From positions 10,240,470 to 10,304,469 of the forward strand of contig ML677385.1 in assembly GCA_007922305.1 (NCBI GenBank): a stretch of 64,000 nucleotides of DNA, in the 5' to 3' direction. The stretch comes from Dermatemys mawii. Lineage: Eukaryota > Chordata > Testudines > Dermatemydidae. The notes beneath the pieces are model-generated. The model was given only the letters and a program-made list of their open reading frames with translations, did no database searches and was not told the DNA's origin. Made by a program: the position numbers and the translations under genes. Of the stretch, positions 11,491 through 25,027 are shown one piece after another (position 1 is the stretch's first letter; the number at the start of each line of letters is the position of its first letter).

Positions 11491-14400
11491 AATGGACACT
11501 CATGATGCATGTCCACAGGGCCATGTTGCCATTCTGTGTGCTGTACATTAAACCTCAAAGTAATGAAAGGACTAAAGGAAATAAGTTACAGAGTAATAAT
11601 AACCTAGCGGGGTGGAAGAAAGATAACTGCATGGCTTCTTTCTGTCTCACAATATTATAGTTTGATCCCTTTCCCTTGGTACCTCGCTAAAATGGATTAC
11701 AGTGGGTATGTTGAGTGAATCTGTGCTGACCTTACTTTGTTTCTTCTTCACTCACTGTGTTGCTAAGATTTCATTATATCCTGGATTTGTTTCTAAATAA
11801 AGGTGCAGTAGCAGGTGTTCTTTCTGCAACCAAAGTCAAAGAATCCTAGCAAACATAATGCTGTAGAAAAAAAAATATTCTTGACTTTAATATTTTTTGT
11901 GTGTTTGCGCACACTTCATTTTTTGTAATGAGGACATATTCCTACAGAATCTCCAGCTGTGATGAGTTGACAAAAGATAAGACAAATCCATATTATGATG
12001 TCAATACATTTCCTTCCAAAACACTCTAAAATCCTGCAAAGGATTTAAACTGAAAAGGAATAAACATTTTTTTTTCCTTTTCTTTACCCAATAAGAGACA
12101 CGATTGGTTCTGAGAAGCAATATTTTCCCCCTAAAATTAGGTATACTTAAGTATTTTAATATAAAAGACGATGGTTTGCGGAGACATTTGGGATGACTGG
12201 GCAAGATGTACAATGGAGTGCTGAGCTGTGTGAACCACCCAGCTTAACTGAAACTGCTGCTCAACATTCCATTTCCCATCAGCACAGAAAAACGTGTGTG
12301 GTGTTTTTGTTTTTACATAATAAATTATGTATAGCTTTCCCAAGTTTCGTTTCCTTGCCATGGCATGCCACCCTATGTCAAGTGTCTCGAGAGTAAATAA
12401 AAAGGTTCTGTTAAGAAAGAGGGCTTTGATGAACTAGCATCCATTTTTCCATATGGTACATACAAAATGAAGATTTTAATTAAGGAATATAGGATTGCCA
12501 ATACTGTAATAAATCATCTGGCCTATCTAATCCAGCATCCTGCATTAGACATTATGTAATACCTGATGCTGTGTAATGAGAATCAAATAGCCAGTTATGC
12601 ATTGCCTATTATAGGGGGTGGTTATCTTACAAGGGGGACCCAAATAGCCCAAAGTGTTTCTAACCCTTCTGCAAAGGTTGGTGCCCTTGTCTGGGAGGTT
12701 CTGTCCATTTACTTGATCAGAAAGAAGACCTCAAGTCAGTGTAAACTTGGCCTATTTAAATGAAAAATGTTTTTTTGTTTGAGTCTGTGGAAAACGCAGC
12801 TCAAATCAATATATGCAGGCCACCCATGGGGTGTACCTTTCTGAAAGCGTGTACCACCTGACTAAACCACCCTCAACTATTCTTAGCTCCTGGGATTATA
12901 CGCAATCCCTGGCCCACAGTGACACAAAAACCTAGTACAATACGGTTCCCACAGATATTGCATGGGATTACCGTATTTTTCACACGAGTAAATTAGGCAC
13001 TTTTGAAAATTGTAGGTATTACTTTACATACATGGAGAAGGCGCTAACAGTTAAAATATATCTGTTTGTTAAACTACTCATTTCTGTCATGTAATTGAAG
13101 GGAAAAAAGTATTTGTTGGAAAAATAGTGTTTGTGTAGCTAGTTCTTCTCAGTATGATCTCTGATATAGAGTATAAAACTATAGACAGCTTTGACCATAA
13201 AAATGGGTGACTGCATATCCACATTTGATGTTTTAGATTCAGATCTTACAAATAAACATGCATGTGAGTAACTTTACATATCTGAATAGTCCCATCGATC
13301 TCAGTGGGACTACTCGTGCAAAACTGGATCTGTATGTTTACAAAATTTAGCTCTTAGTTTGCAGTTAGAATAGCCCACTTGAATTCTATGGGATCCAACC
13401 AAAACATTTTGGCTGGACCTAGATTGTCCAACACACAAAAATTCTCACATAATAGCTTAATGAAAAACAATTGTTTTTAAATTTTAAATATAGAAAGGTC
13501 ACTGCTATTCTAATGATTGTAGCATACATAGTTGTAATACCACACAATAAAATTCATTGTTTTGTTGTGCTTTCAGAAAGTTAGGCTGCTAGCTGAAGCA
13601 GAAAATTATGTTTGATGCATTGGGTTTCTGGATTGTTTTAGTCTTTTACACCAATAGGAAAAATCATTTTTAATAAAATTTAAAATTGGAAATATTACAA
13701 AAATCCAAAATCAGTTAAAAATAATAATTGTGTGCCAGAGTCAGATCTTAAGACGCTTCTATGAGAATTTGAAACACTAAATATGCCACAAGTGATGACC
13801 TTTTATACATATTTTAGTAGTCTGTTTTTCCTTGTTCTCCAGTAATGTCATCTTACTTCAAAATTTGTTATTGACTGTGCTTTATAAATATTCATTGTTT
13901 AAATGAAAAGTAAGTAGATTTCGTTTTGAAGTCAATATTGAGTTTGTTAATGAAAATGTTTAAGTTAATTAACTAAATGGCAACCTTAACTGAACTTATA
14001 AGAAACTCTTGCTCATATTGACATTTTTCATGAAGAAATGATGCATAAAAATTAAACTCTCTTCCCTTCTATTCTGAATTATCCTTTTATATGTGCTATA
14101 ATCTACATAGATAACCTGACTTGTTGATAGGTGGTAAGAGGTGAACTTCTCTTTTATGTAATTATCTTAGCGCTATTATGGAGGTGCCAGTTGTGGCTTC
14201 AAGTTGAGTGGGTTGAAGAGAAGATTGAAGTTTGCATGTAATGGCATGTTATAATAATAGCTATTTCTTCAGCTACCTGTTATGGAGATGTTCATGTACA
14301 GTGTGATTACCCAGGATTGCAAAACATAAGCTAACGTATAATAATGTGCATAGTGATAAATCAGAAAGATAGAGAGATAGAGAAACAGATGCAAGCAAGT

Positions 14401-15075
14401 ACAGAAAATATTGTGGTGTGGGAAAGCAGCAACAACAGTTCTGAACTGTTCAGCTGTCAAAATAAAATAGGTGTGTTTGAGACTCTCTCAGTACAGTATA
14501 TTATATTATGTCTCATCTTCTAATATCCATATACAGAACTGGTTTACAAAAAGCATTCTCTTAAAATACAGTGCTATTTGACAGCTTCTGAAAATAAACA
14601 AGAGACATGTAAGCCAAGTATGAGGGTGTAGACCTTAGTGGGTAGCTTGCACATTACCTAAGGGTTTACTAGTCATCGTGGACAAGCAACTGGACATGTG
14701 AGTGTGAGTGAGAAACAATTTCTCTGTTTTGGGCTAAGGACAGAAAATGGTAACTCATGTTCCTGTGCTAGTTTCTATGTTTCACAAGTTCTGGGCTCAA
14801 CAGACGCCTGCGCTGATTCCAACCCTGCCCTGCTGCACAGTTGATGCAGACATCTCTTCCTGTCTCACTTCTTTCCATCTTTTTCCCTGCTAGCATCACT
14901 TAGCTGAAGTTGGAGGAAGGGGGACAAAAGGGAAGCTTCTCCTAGTTCCTGCTTGTCTAAGGAAAGTAATGTGGCCATTGAGTTAGATTTTTCTCTTTTT
15001 TGGTGCATAAATGATGGCGAATGTTAAAAAGCTGACATTTGTCACCATTTACCATAAAATGGTGTCCAAGACACT
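11491..15075. other. Intronic sequence, few weak repeats
   Basis: Mostly unclassified. At about 12480-12760 there is a badly decayed CR1-like 3' end (CTGGCCTATCTAATCCAGCATCCTG, minus orientation, low confidence). A palindromic repeat lies at 13236-13345. No gene seen. Confidence 0.45.
13236..13345. repeat. Palindromic MITE-like repeat
   Basis: Arms ATTCAGATCTTACAAATAAAC and, inverted, a GTTTACATACAGATCC-type right arm surround the core AGTCCCATCGATCTCAGTGGGACT. CATGCATGTGAGTAACTTTA is shared with the repeat at 27949-28020. It belongs to the group of short amniote palindromes noted in this window. Confidence 0.55.
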
Positions 15076-15158
15076 GGTCCTGCAAAGTGCTTTATATAGG
15101 CAGGTGTCTTCACCTGCACAGAGGGGTTCATCGTCACAGAACAGTTTGCAGGATCAGG
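15076..15158. repeat. Palindromic MITE-like repeat
   Basis: Left arm GGTCCTGCAAAGTGCT (15076-15091) pairs with the right arm ACAGTTTGCAGGATCAGG (15141-15158). The interior is decayed but keeps an inverted GGCAGGTGTC/CACCTGC centre. Non-coding. Confidence 0.55.
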
Positions 15159-17349
15159 ATACTAGATATCGTTTGCTTCCCCCTATTTAGAATGTTGAGA
15201 AGTATTGACTGCTAGCACCCACACGACGCACTACTGTTATAAAGATACTGTATATTGGATTAGTTCATAGTTAGATCCATCTCCTGTAACCAGCATTTCT
15301 GGAACAAGAAAATGTTTCCTATGCTAGTCTTTTAGTGTGACAGCCATAGTACATATTATATTTATTTCATACGATATGTATACACCCTTAGGAATTAGAT
15401 ACTACCTATCACACAGCCAAATACCTCAGAAGATTAACTGTCTCAACACATTTGAATTCCCATCTGTGCCTCAGTGTTTAAACAGTGAAATAAGACTAGC
15501 ATGCTGTTCTCTGTTGTTTTATCTATAATGTCTCAATAAACTCCAGATGCTTGCTGAAGCTCAGCAATTGTTTTGGAATAAGCATACCAATCAAGAATAT
15601 TACATTATTTTCATTCAAATTTGTACTCCATCAAGTTTGTCAGAATTGCTGCATTTAGGATCCAATGATATGTTCCACTCTGATACTGAGACATAATGGT
15701 TAGCCTAAAAAGAGCAATTCAGATAGTTAGCTAGAAAAGGGGGCTTCTTGCCTGTAAAAATCTCTGTATTATAACTGTTTCCTTAAAAGGGAGACCCTTT
15801 TTATATAGAGTGGATAAGTAACAATTATCCATATACATTAAATGAAAATACAATATGGGCTTTTTTATAATTAGTAATGCAAACTATACATCTTCATATT
15901 CAGAAATATGTTTTGAAATGTGACCATTTTAAAAGAAAAGGGGGGGGGTTAATTTATTTTTTTTATTTCAATATGAAGGTTCAGATTCTGTGGAGTAGCC
16001 AAGCTATACACTGCTTTTGTCTTCAGTGGGAAAAGGGAAACAGAAGTCTGGCAGGCACTCGCTAACCATAGCTCCTCAGCTGTTGTCCGGCATTTGAAGA
16101 TTACTGGGATTTATGGATATTCTGGACATTTACTGTTGTTGGGTTTGTTTTTTTCTGGGCACAGTATTCCTGGATGTTCATTAAAAGATCTCATGGAAGA
16201 CACATCTCTGGTATCTCTCTGTAAAAGAAACTCAATAGGTAGTTCATATCTAGTATAAGAGTCTGATTTGCTAGTAACAGCCCTGCAACCAACTGTGTGC
16301 AAGAAGTACATGACATCAGAAATTAGGAGGCATATGCAAGAGGAATTCTCCTGGAGCTCTTTAAAGCAGTTCAGTAGAAAGCTGCCAGAGGGCACCAGAG
16401 TAATTAGCCTGAAGCAATATAAAAATTGAACAAAATTTTAAAAAGTCCTGGTTTTGATTGACTTGTATAAGTCTACACAGAGGGAATATAAATATGTCTA
16501 GTACTTTTTTAATTGACAAAATACTAAATGCCTGTGTCAGCTGATTGCCAAAGCTGGTAGCAATGACACCGGTGTATATATTTTATTATAAATAATTTTG
16601 TGTATTTTAAATTGAACCCTCTGTATCTGATATCCATATTTTGTCCTTGGTCACACGTACACACCTCTCTTTGACAAAAACAATTTTTTGTGTCACACCA
16701 GAGCCAGAAAAAAATATTTTGTTCATTTGTTGATTGTGGTTGTTTTGTTTTGTTTTTTAATTGAAGGAAAGTTTAGCATATTACTGATTAGTAATGCAGT
16801 CCACCTTATCACTCTGCTAAAACTATTTCTACAGAATTTCACTAATTCATACACGTAAAATAACAAAATGCCTGACTATTCACCCTCAGAAAATGATACC
16901 CCAGAGGGATAATTTACTGTGTCTACCTAGTAAGAAATGAAGCAAAGTTCAAATTGAACACTTGTTTCTGATTCAAGGGATCAGTCCTGCTCCCATCTGT
17001 GTTATCTGGAACTTTGTCATTAATGTCAGTAAGACCATAACTGAATCTTCAGGTTGTTTGATTCATATTGGGTGGGAAGGTATTCCCAACTATCAACAAG
17101 AGAAACAGGTATGAACATAACTAGTGAACTGCTCGTTACTAATTCTGCATGGAGAGTAAAAGAGTCTGTGTGTGTTTCAGACATGTGATGGGTGCAGTTA
17201 TACTAAGTCATGCTGTGCTATACTGATGTCACATCACATATCACCATGAAAGATGTTATAACGTATATCATCATATGGTACAGTGCCCTGTTTGGGTAGG
17301 GTGGAGGGAATTTGTTTGGGCCAGCAGGAGGACACACAGCGTCTGAAAA
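15159..17349. other. Intronic sequence without recognised features
   Basis: A run of nine G at 15940-15948 and a (TTTTG)n-like patch near 16739-16757 are the only simple sequences. The segment near 16975-17050 vaguely resembles a decayed CCTGCTCCCAT palindrome. No gene seen. Confidence 0.5.
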
Positions 17350-19130
17350 GGAGAGGGGAGTTTGACATACCAGGGTACAATCTGTACCATAGGAGTAGCT
17401 GTATCTCCTGTGCCTTCTAACCAGATAGGCAAAACCTATATACTGTCCACCGGAAGAGATGGAGGGGGGTAGGTTTTAGTATTTACCAAATACACTCATG
17501 AGAAGCTGAGAGACAACCTCACAGTGTTTTCAGAGAGAGGAGGTCCAGTATAGTTGGAATCTCAGTACTCTCTGGAGGTAACTGACAGGGTTGATATCAT
17601 TATGACATACTACGGTACAATCTACACCAATGGGTAGCTATGTCATACCTGCCCTCTCACCTGTCCTGTTCTTTACAGTGCTTTGCTGCTGTAGCCTCCA
17701 GTCTGGATTGCTCATAAACAGCTGCCATCTTGCAAGTCACTGCCAGCTATGTCTCTGTGTGCTACAGCCAGACAGACCTTGGCTCTTACCAGCCTTGGTT
17801 GTATAGCATGTGACCCCAGAATGCTCCTAGTGGTGTCCAAGTTAACAAACTTATCAGATTCAAGCAAATGTTCCCAACCTATGCTTTCAGCAGTCTTACT
17901 GAACAAACTTATCTCAGAATCCAGCAAAGGCTTCCTTTGTTGCTTCAGGTGCCGTGAATGTGATGGACAGAGGAGGAGAGAGAGGGGGGTCACTTGGGGT
18001 ATTTGTCCCTCCTTTTTATAGCTTCAGTTCCCCTCTTGAAAAAAAAAACATTTCCAGCTAAGATGCAGAAGACAAAGATCTATGTGGAAGGATATTCCCT
18101 ACTGTTTTGTGTTTTTCACCTATTTGAACTTTCATTGTTTATCCTTCCTGCTTGTCGTCCTCTGTTTACTTCTTAAATGCAAATTAAGCAGAGCACACAT
18201 TCCTTTACCTGTTTGCGAACTTCTCCTTGGTTGGGGCTGTAGTTTGGATCATGTATTAACAGCATTATACAGAGAAATTTTAGAACCACACCTTATGGGT
18301 TGCCATACGTATTTTGTCAGGACAATATTGACCATCAAATTATGAGTTTTCAAATGATACCTCACAAGGTATAGTTTGTACAAGAATTATTATAGTAGTA
18401 TGTAGGGTCTGTCAGAGGGAGATTCTGTGCCCAGATATACTGGAGCTGAGCCCCTTCTCCTGCCTCACAGTGGACATCAGTGTGTGCCTTGGGAAGATCA
18501 AGGGACTTCTCTGTCTCCCATTGGCCAGCCAGGTGAGAACAAGGGGTTTTGAATTTCTCATATGTCCCCACTCAGCGTAAAGCCCATCCAGTCATCTGAG
18601 GGACATCTCACCATGATTGCTGCCCTGCCCTTCCTCCCTGTAGTTCAGGAAATTTTTACCATTGACCCAAACTTGTAGGAGTCTAATGGGTTTTTCAGCT
18701 TCCTCAGAGCATTGCAATGCTTAGGTTAAAAGGATGCAGGAATTTCACTGTTAGGAAGTAATACAGTAATTTCTGTCACAACTTTTGACCAGTGTCTACT
18801 GAAGGCAAAAGCTTAAGGACCAGCTCTCAGATGTAAAAGAAACCATGATATGGGTAGGGTGCCTGTAAGGCGAAGGGGAGACCTAAAATTACCAGACGGA
18901 GATCCACCTTGCTACATTCTGCCCCCATTGTGAGAAGTGGAAAGAATGAGCACATTCAGAACTGAGCTGAGTCCTAGGGGTTAGACTTACAAGGATCTGT
19001 CCCAACTCATTGGTTATACGGTGTGCTTTGTGTAACTTCAAACTGGACTTAGTTAAATATCTGCAGTGTTAGAGGGAAGGGGCAGATAGTGCCCCACCCC
19101 ATATTAAATTAATAAAGTTGTGGCCTCTCT
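17350..19130 (+). repeat. Putative LTR-like dispersed repeat
   Basis: Text such as GTGACCCCAGAATGCTCCTAG, AAACTTATCTCAGAATC and a GGAGAGAGAGG purine stretch looks to me like a dispersed turtle repeat. A poly(A) signal AATAAA (19111-19116) followed by a TC-rich stretch fits an LTR R/U5. Inside it two units are duplicated: GACATACCAGGGTACAATCT at 17362 and a close relative at about 17602. No TG/CA ends or target duplication were identified, so limits and class are uncertain. Confidence 0.35.
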
Positions 19131-21111
19131 CTCTCTTGCATTCACCTTTGCATCTGATCATTATTAGATATTGCAGCTATGCGTCGTCTTCTGGGAAGCC
19201 ACATGCATTGACTGCATAATTGTCAGATAGGTCAATAAATCTTTTACTAGACATACATTTTTTCTCTCTCTCTCTTATCCCATTAAGATTCTTAATGTTT
19301 TGTGAACCCTGCATGGTTATGTGAAAATTTAGGATACTAAAAAAGAAACAAACAAAAATCCAGCAACAACAACAAAGAAATGTTGATATGACTTCTGCAC
19401 CTAGAATTCTTAGTATTTTTTGCAAGATGCAACTATTGTACTGTAAGTAATCCAAAACTGTCTTTTCTTCATAAGATAGATTTTGAATTTTTTTAATCAA
19501 ATCTACCACTTTCCATGGCCAAACCTCTCTGTGAGACCGTGGACTATTCCGTACTATGCTATTATGTCAAATGATAGTTTTAGTTAGAACCTGTTTTCTC
19601 TCTGTTCATAATTAAGATAAAAGAATGTGCAGTAAAAATTCATGTAAGTTGATGTTTCTAATGTACTTTTCAAAAATCCACATTTACTTAGAACTATTTT
19701 GTCCCCTCATTCACATTTATAATGCATTTATAACAACTTTTACAGTAATATTAATAACAATCATATTTGTAGTAAGACATAGTATGTGGTTACTAATAGA
19801 TTTTATTTGAATTTAGGAGGAGAAACAACCCAATGCGGGAGTTTTTTTAGAGCCAGGTGAATCATTCTACTCTTCTCATTACTAACATGTAAATTATACT
19901 AAAAGATCAGTAAGTGCATCAGTATTTTATGGGTAAAATGAGCACTACAGACCCAGAAGATTCTGACTTAAGGTTAAACTTAAAAGTAAGCCAATCATGT
20001 TAAGCTATGGAAATGCATAAATAGTGCACATAACTGTACTCTGTGCATTAATAATGCCATGCAATAACCATACAGTTGCAGTTAGCGTTTGTAATCCTAG
20101 GTTAAACTGTTTTCTTACAGACCTGCTACACTTTTTCACTTGTTTTTGCCTTCTGATATCACTCCAGCCTAACTCCCTAGATTGAAACTGCAATGATTTC
20201 TGCTCCACTTTGTCACTGTCTTTTCTGCCTTGAACTACAGCACTGATTTTGCATTCCACATTGCTTCTATCTCAGTATGCAATGTACAGAGGTACATCTT
20301 TAAGCTGAACAATCAGCCAAAAAAACCAAACCAAAACAAACAAAAAAAACCCCATAGGACAAGTTTCAGTGCACAATAGGGTGTGTGGTTTTACATTAAA
20401 GAAAAAAAGAAGGGGAAGGACCTAGTGCAGTGATAGTTAAGCTCCTCTTGAGGGATATAAGGTCATCTAACACCTAAGGTCAGTAACAGCCCTTTGGATT
20501 ATTTGTTTGATCTGTAAGGGGGAAAATACAAAAATATTTGTATAAAGATCCAGACTATTGAGCTGAGGTTATTTTATTCAAACTTCTCAGAACATTCTGA
20601 TATTCCCTGAGATGTTAATTACTTTTCTGGTAGTTTTTTTATTTATCTTAATGCTGGCAGTAAAAATATGAATATTCAGCAATATAAAATTAAATTACTT
20701 TAAAATTGTATGTGTTTTAAGACTGCAGCAATAATGAGCATCTTGTGTAAACCTCGGACAGTTTATATAAAATTAGCATCATATACTGTTTGCTAATTTA
20801 GAGATTAAATCTTTTCAATCATTCTATTACTTAAAATGCCAGGCTAACTTAACTCTTCAATTATAATACCAAATTTCAGTATCCAAATTTTACAAATAAT
20901 ATTTTGACACACTCTGCCAAAACTGCAAAGGTTCTTTGATATTAAAATCATAGGCTCTTTCTTTAATCCAAAAGAAGGTTCACTTCTTTTTAGAGGTAGA
21001 CAAAGGTATATCTGTCTATGTTCTGTTGATTTGCTACCAGCCAAGCCCGTGTTCTGGGATATTAATACATATTCATGGGGAACAATACAGATGATTTTTA
21101 GCAGCATACTA
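19131..21111. other. Intronic sequence without recognised features
   Basis: AT-rich, with an A-rich patch at about 20318-20353. A 110-codon minus-strand frame (19177-19509) is lysine/cysteine rich, has no recognisable domain and is taken as chance. Confidence 0.5.
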
Positions 21112-21620
21112 ATATTGGAATAGGATTAGAAGGCACCTCCTATGTCATTGAATCCAGTCCCCTGCTATCTCAGACAACCTCATCATACAATTCCCTTAAT
21201 ACATTTATCAAACTATCTTAAAACTAGATAGCTTGTGTTCTCCCATTGCTCCCTTGGCTGGTAGTAGTGCTTCTGATTTCCTCTAGCTAGCTGACCACAC
21301 TTTTTCTTTGTTGGTGTCAACTGGCCATGGAAAAAAAAAACAATGTATTGAACAGATCCCAAACCTTTTCTATTGCTTTCACTTCATAATAGTCTGCCTG
21401 AGACTTCTCCCAGCAATGAGAGAATTTGGGTTTCCCATATGGTAACATAGAACACTCTCCTTGGATCTTACAGAAGTTTTATTTATTGACATACTGTCAA
21501 AATCTGCTAATCTCACATACTTTTAAGATAACTATTCCTGGAGTCCTTGTCTTTGTTTCTTTATGTATCATGCCCTAGGTTTAGGAATCTATAGAATAAT
21601 CTTGGATGCTTTTCAAGACC
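21112..21620 (-). mobile_element. Diverged CR1-like LINE 3' end
   Basis: Opens with GGATTAGAAGGCACCTCC and TCATTGAATCCAGTCCCCTG, the usual CR1 3'-end text (GGAAGGGACCT...TCATCTAGTCCA...CCCTGC) in decayed form. The right part no longer aligns clearly, so the right limit is approximate. Minus orientation. Confidence 0.5.
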
Positions 21621-22096
21621 GCATCTAAGAAGTTAACTCATCTTATAGATATGACTTTTTTGTTTGCATGATAAATTAGTTGACATGGAATCTTATGTAT
21701 ATAGTAGACTTTAAAATATCTTTTTTTCAAAATATTAATAATTTTACAAATTTAGTTTTTCTTCTTAATAAAATAATCCTGTGCCAGTGCTACAGTATCT
21801 AGCTCAGGATCAACTCTTTTATGAACAGGATATGACTGCCCAGGACTTTCTGATGTCAGCTGGTAGAGGTCACAGGGGTATATATGGGTTATAGGAATCC
21901 CGTGGTCTGGTGTCTAAATACTAGTCCACCAAAGAATGCCATCTTTAATGAAAATCTGAGTCATGATAGTCATAATCATTTTGAGAGGTAGGTATGGAAA
22001 ATGTGAGGAGTTATGTATACAAGTACCAAAAATTGTTTACTAGGTCTGCCAGTTAAAGTAGGTCTTCAAAAGGTTATTCACTTATTCCTATCATGC

Positions 22097-22120
22097 GGGG
22101 GGGGGGGGGGGGGGGGGGGG
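22097..22120 (+). repeat. Uninterrupted G24 homopolymer
   Basis: Twenty-four consecutive G residues followed by AGAGAGATG. A run of this length is unusual in an AT-rich intron. It could form G-quadruplex structure in DNA or in the pre-mRNA. The length may also be an assembly or sequencing estimate. Confidence 0.9.
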
Positions 22121-22834
22121 AGAGAGATGCTTCCTTTCTGGCCATGTGCAAATTGAATACTGTATTGTTAATAGAGAGAGCTCATTTACAGTCTGAACAA
22201 AATGCTAATCAATAGATTGTAGGGGCTGCAGGAAAAAGAACAAAAATACCAGGGATTATCCTGTTTAGAAGGAAGACAGTGAACTTTTGGAACTACGTGG
22301 AGGGATGCGGGGTGGAGTCAGCAGTGGCAGGGCTTTGGAGAAGGGATGAGGTAGAGTAAGGAGGTTTGGTTTTCTGCAAATAGAAAGTTGGCAAACCTAT
22401 ATTCAGTGGTCTTGCAGGGAGTACGTCAACTCATCTAGATATTGGCCTAGTTTTACAACAGGCTACATAAAAAACACTAGCAAAGTCAGTACAAACTAAA
22501 ATTTCATAGACAATGACTTGTTTATTCTGCTCTGTATATTATACACTGAAATATAAGTATCATATTTATATTCCAATTTATTTATTTTATAATTACATGG
22601 TAAAAGATGAAAAAGTAAGCAATTTTTCATTAATAGTGTTCTGTGACACTTTTGTATTTTTATGTCTGAGTTTGTAAGCTTTTAAGTGAGGTAAAACTTA
22701 GGGATACACAAAATAAATCAGACTTTTGAGGGGCTTACGGGAGTCTGGAAAGGTTGAGAGTCCATTTTTTTTAAGTCATCTTTTTTTATCTAAATGATAT
22801 TTTCAGTGTCAATAACATAATGTGGACCGTAAAA

Positions 22835-22957
22835 TAGAGTGACCAGACAGCAAATGTGAAAAATTGGGATGTGGGAGGAGGGTAATAGGAGCCTACATAA
22901 GAAAAAGACCCAAAAATCGGGACTGTCCTTATTAAATTGGGACATCTGGTCACTCTA
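22835..22957. mobile_element. hAT-type MITE, TAGRGTGACCAGA family, copy 1
   Basis: Inverted ends TAGAGTGACCAGA and TCTGGTCACTCTA. Candidate target duplication CCGTAAAA / CCATTAAA (6/8). The interior holds GTGAAAAATTGGGA, AATAGGAGCC and TCGGGACTGTCC blocks shared with the copies at 37800, 44728, 51745 and 53829. Non-coding, about 120 bp. Confidence 0.8.
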
Positions 22958-25027
22958 CCATTAAACCTAATTGTTTTAGTTTACACATTATTTATACATG
23001 TTAATGTTAGAAGCTGAATATGTATAAGAATATAGCTAACTTTGTTCTTCTTTTTGGAAAAAGAAAACCATCACATTAATGTTTCCTTTCCCCTTATTAA
23101 CACACTTGCCTTTACACCCCGATAAATGTTGATTTGAAATTGGTTTATGTTTAAAACTTTTAGGAGTAAGATCAGATTTATATCGTGGACCTCTGTCTCT
23201 GATCACCTGTTTACTTTCGAGAATAATACCTCTGTTGAACTTGTTTATGTTAATATTAAAGTTTCTAAACATTGCAAATTAACAGTCAAATGTTGTAAGA
23301 AAGATGAAGCTAATCTTCTGTGAAATTAAGCCAGCGTCTGCATAGATATTGAATTAACATGTAGGAGAAATGGATGCATTTTTAATTATTTTCCTTCACC
23401 TCAGGGGACATATGCTGTACTATGAGTGGAAGTGATTTTATTATACTTAACAAGATTAAGAGAAAACAAAAAGGGATTTGACTTATTGGTCAGCTTTTAT
23501 TAGATATTGGAGCAGTGTTCTCAGCCTATTTACCATTGAGGGCCATATATGCAGCTCTCTGTGTTATGTGGGCCACACCCATACTATATATATGCGACCT
23601 GTACATCTACATGGGGCACAGCTGTGTGTTTATTGCGCTACAGGTTGCGAACAACTGTGTTTAGTGTATTAAGGAAAAATAATAACAGTGAAAATCATTT
23701 AACATATTGGGGAAATATATGAATGACAAAAACCTGTTGATATTCTAAAATAAACTATATATAACAGTGTTATTCCTGTGATTTAGTCTAATTGATATTT
23801 TCAAATTGAATATTATTTGGAAAAAACAAAGTAAGAGTTACATGTCATGAGATTCATATTCTCCTTCCTTTATCTCAGCTGAGTTTTTCATAGAAACTTC
23901 ATTGCATTCTGATCTCTAGTGGATTTAGATTTACTGTATTATGTAAATAACAGAGATGAAAGATTAGTAGGTAGCATGCATCATTAATATTTTGTAGTCA
24001 GCAAATAGCATAGTAGTGTTTCTATTAATATAGTGTAGCTCCAAAGGGAATATTGTGTTTATCAGATGCTTCCCTCATTTTGCTACTTTTAAAAGAGCCA
24101 TTTTAGTAAAAGCCTGCTCTTAGAAACAATGGCCACAGGGAAGACTGATTTCCTTACTCTGCAGAGCAGACCCACTTTTTTGTCCAAGTCGAACAATTAA
24201 TTGCCATCTTTTTTTAATACAACAGGAGCACCACATTAGTTTAAAGGATGCCGGAAAGAAGAAAACTTTGTGATTTTTTTCTTTCCTGATTTTATTTCCA
24301 CCTTATTTTTGTCTTAAGCGCAAACCCTTCTATGTTGTGGACTACTGCTGTACCATCTAGTAACTCTTACTTTCCAATGCTAATGAGAATAGTTGTATCG
24401 CTGTGGATAAATATGAACCTGCCTTAGGCTTTGCCTAAAAACCAAACAAGTAGAGCTCAGGCTTGAGGCACAAGTAAATATGTATATAGTCCCCTTATTA
24501 TTTTTCTTTTTTATCTGTACTTCTTTATCTGTACTTCCATGTTCCTGTCTGACTGGAAACAAGCAGAACTATGGATCTTTTACAAAAACATGTTCTCATG
24601 AGATTTCCAATTTCAGAGGTTTAGATAGTATGAATTAGCATCTGGACATTTGAATGTTCATCTGAACTTAAATGAACTGCCAACCCTTTTCAGATTTGTA
24701 TATTCATTATTAAAATGTTATACTCAAAGTAAAAGGTTTGTTAGTGAAACAGTTTTATCTCCTGAGAAAACAACATTCCTTTATGTAGCACCCAGGAGTA
24801 AGTATACATCTGAATAACTGAAAATATGAGAAATGTGACATCACTTGTTTTCTGGGGAAGTGTTGTGGTAAATATATGCAACTGTTCAGTGCATTTATTT
24901 CTTTAACTCCCCCGCCCCATGTGTGCATATGATTTATGATCTCTTAACAATAAAAAGTGTACTATTATGTTGCTACATGTGGCTTATTTTTTTTTCTCTT
25001 TCAAATCAAATTTCTGGTATTTTTAAG
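22958..25027. other. Intronic sequence up to exon 48
   Basis: Contains one short hAT-like element (23513-23657) and otherwise nothing recognised before the exon 48 acceptor. Confidence 0.5.
23513..23657. mobile_element. hAT-type MITE, CAGTGNTTCTCAACC ends
   Basis: A 145-bp element with ends CAGTGTTCTCAGCC and, inverted, CAGTTGTTCGCAACC, the Charlie-like hAT terminus. The interior GAGGGCCATATATGCAG and TATGTGGGCCACA is typical of a short turtle family. The flanks give only a poor 8-bp match, so the copy is old. Confidence 0.6.

Larger units (their letters stand above)
1..25027 (+). other. DMD: DMD intron 47 (3' part)
   Basis: This stretch lies upstream of exon 48 and shows no host exon that I recognise. 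Its 3' end carries a T-rich pyrimidine tract at about 24985-25001 and an AG at 25026-25027, with no competing AG between them. It is filled with repeats, described separately. Intron identity is inferred from exon 48. Confidence 0.85.
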
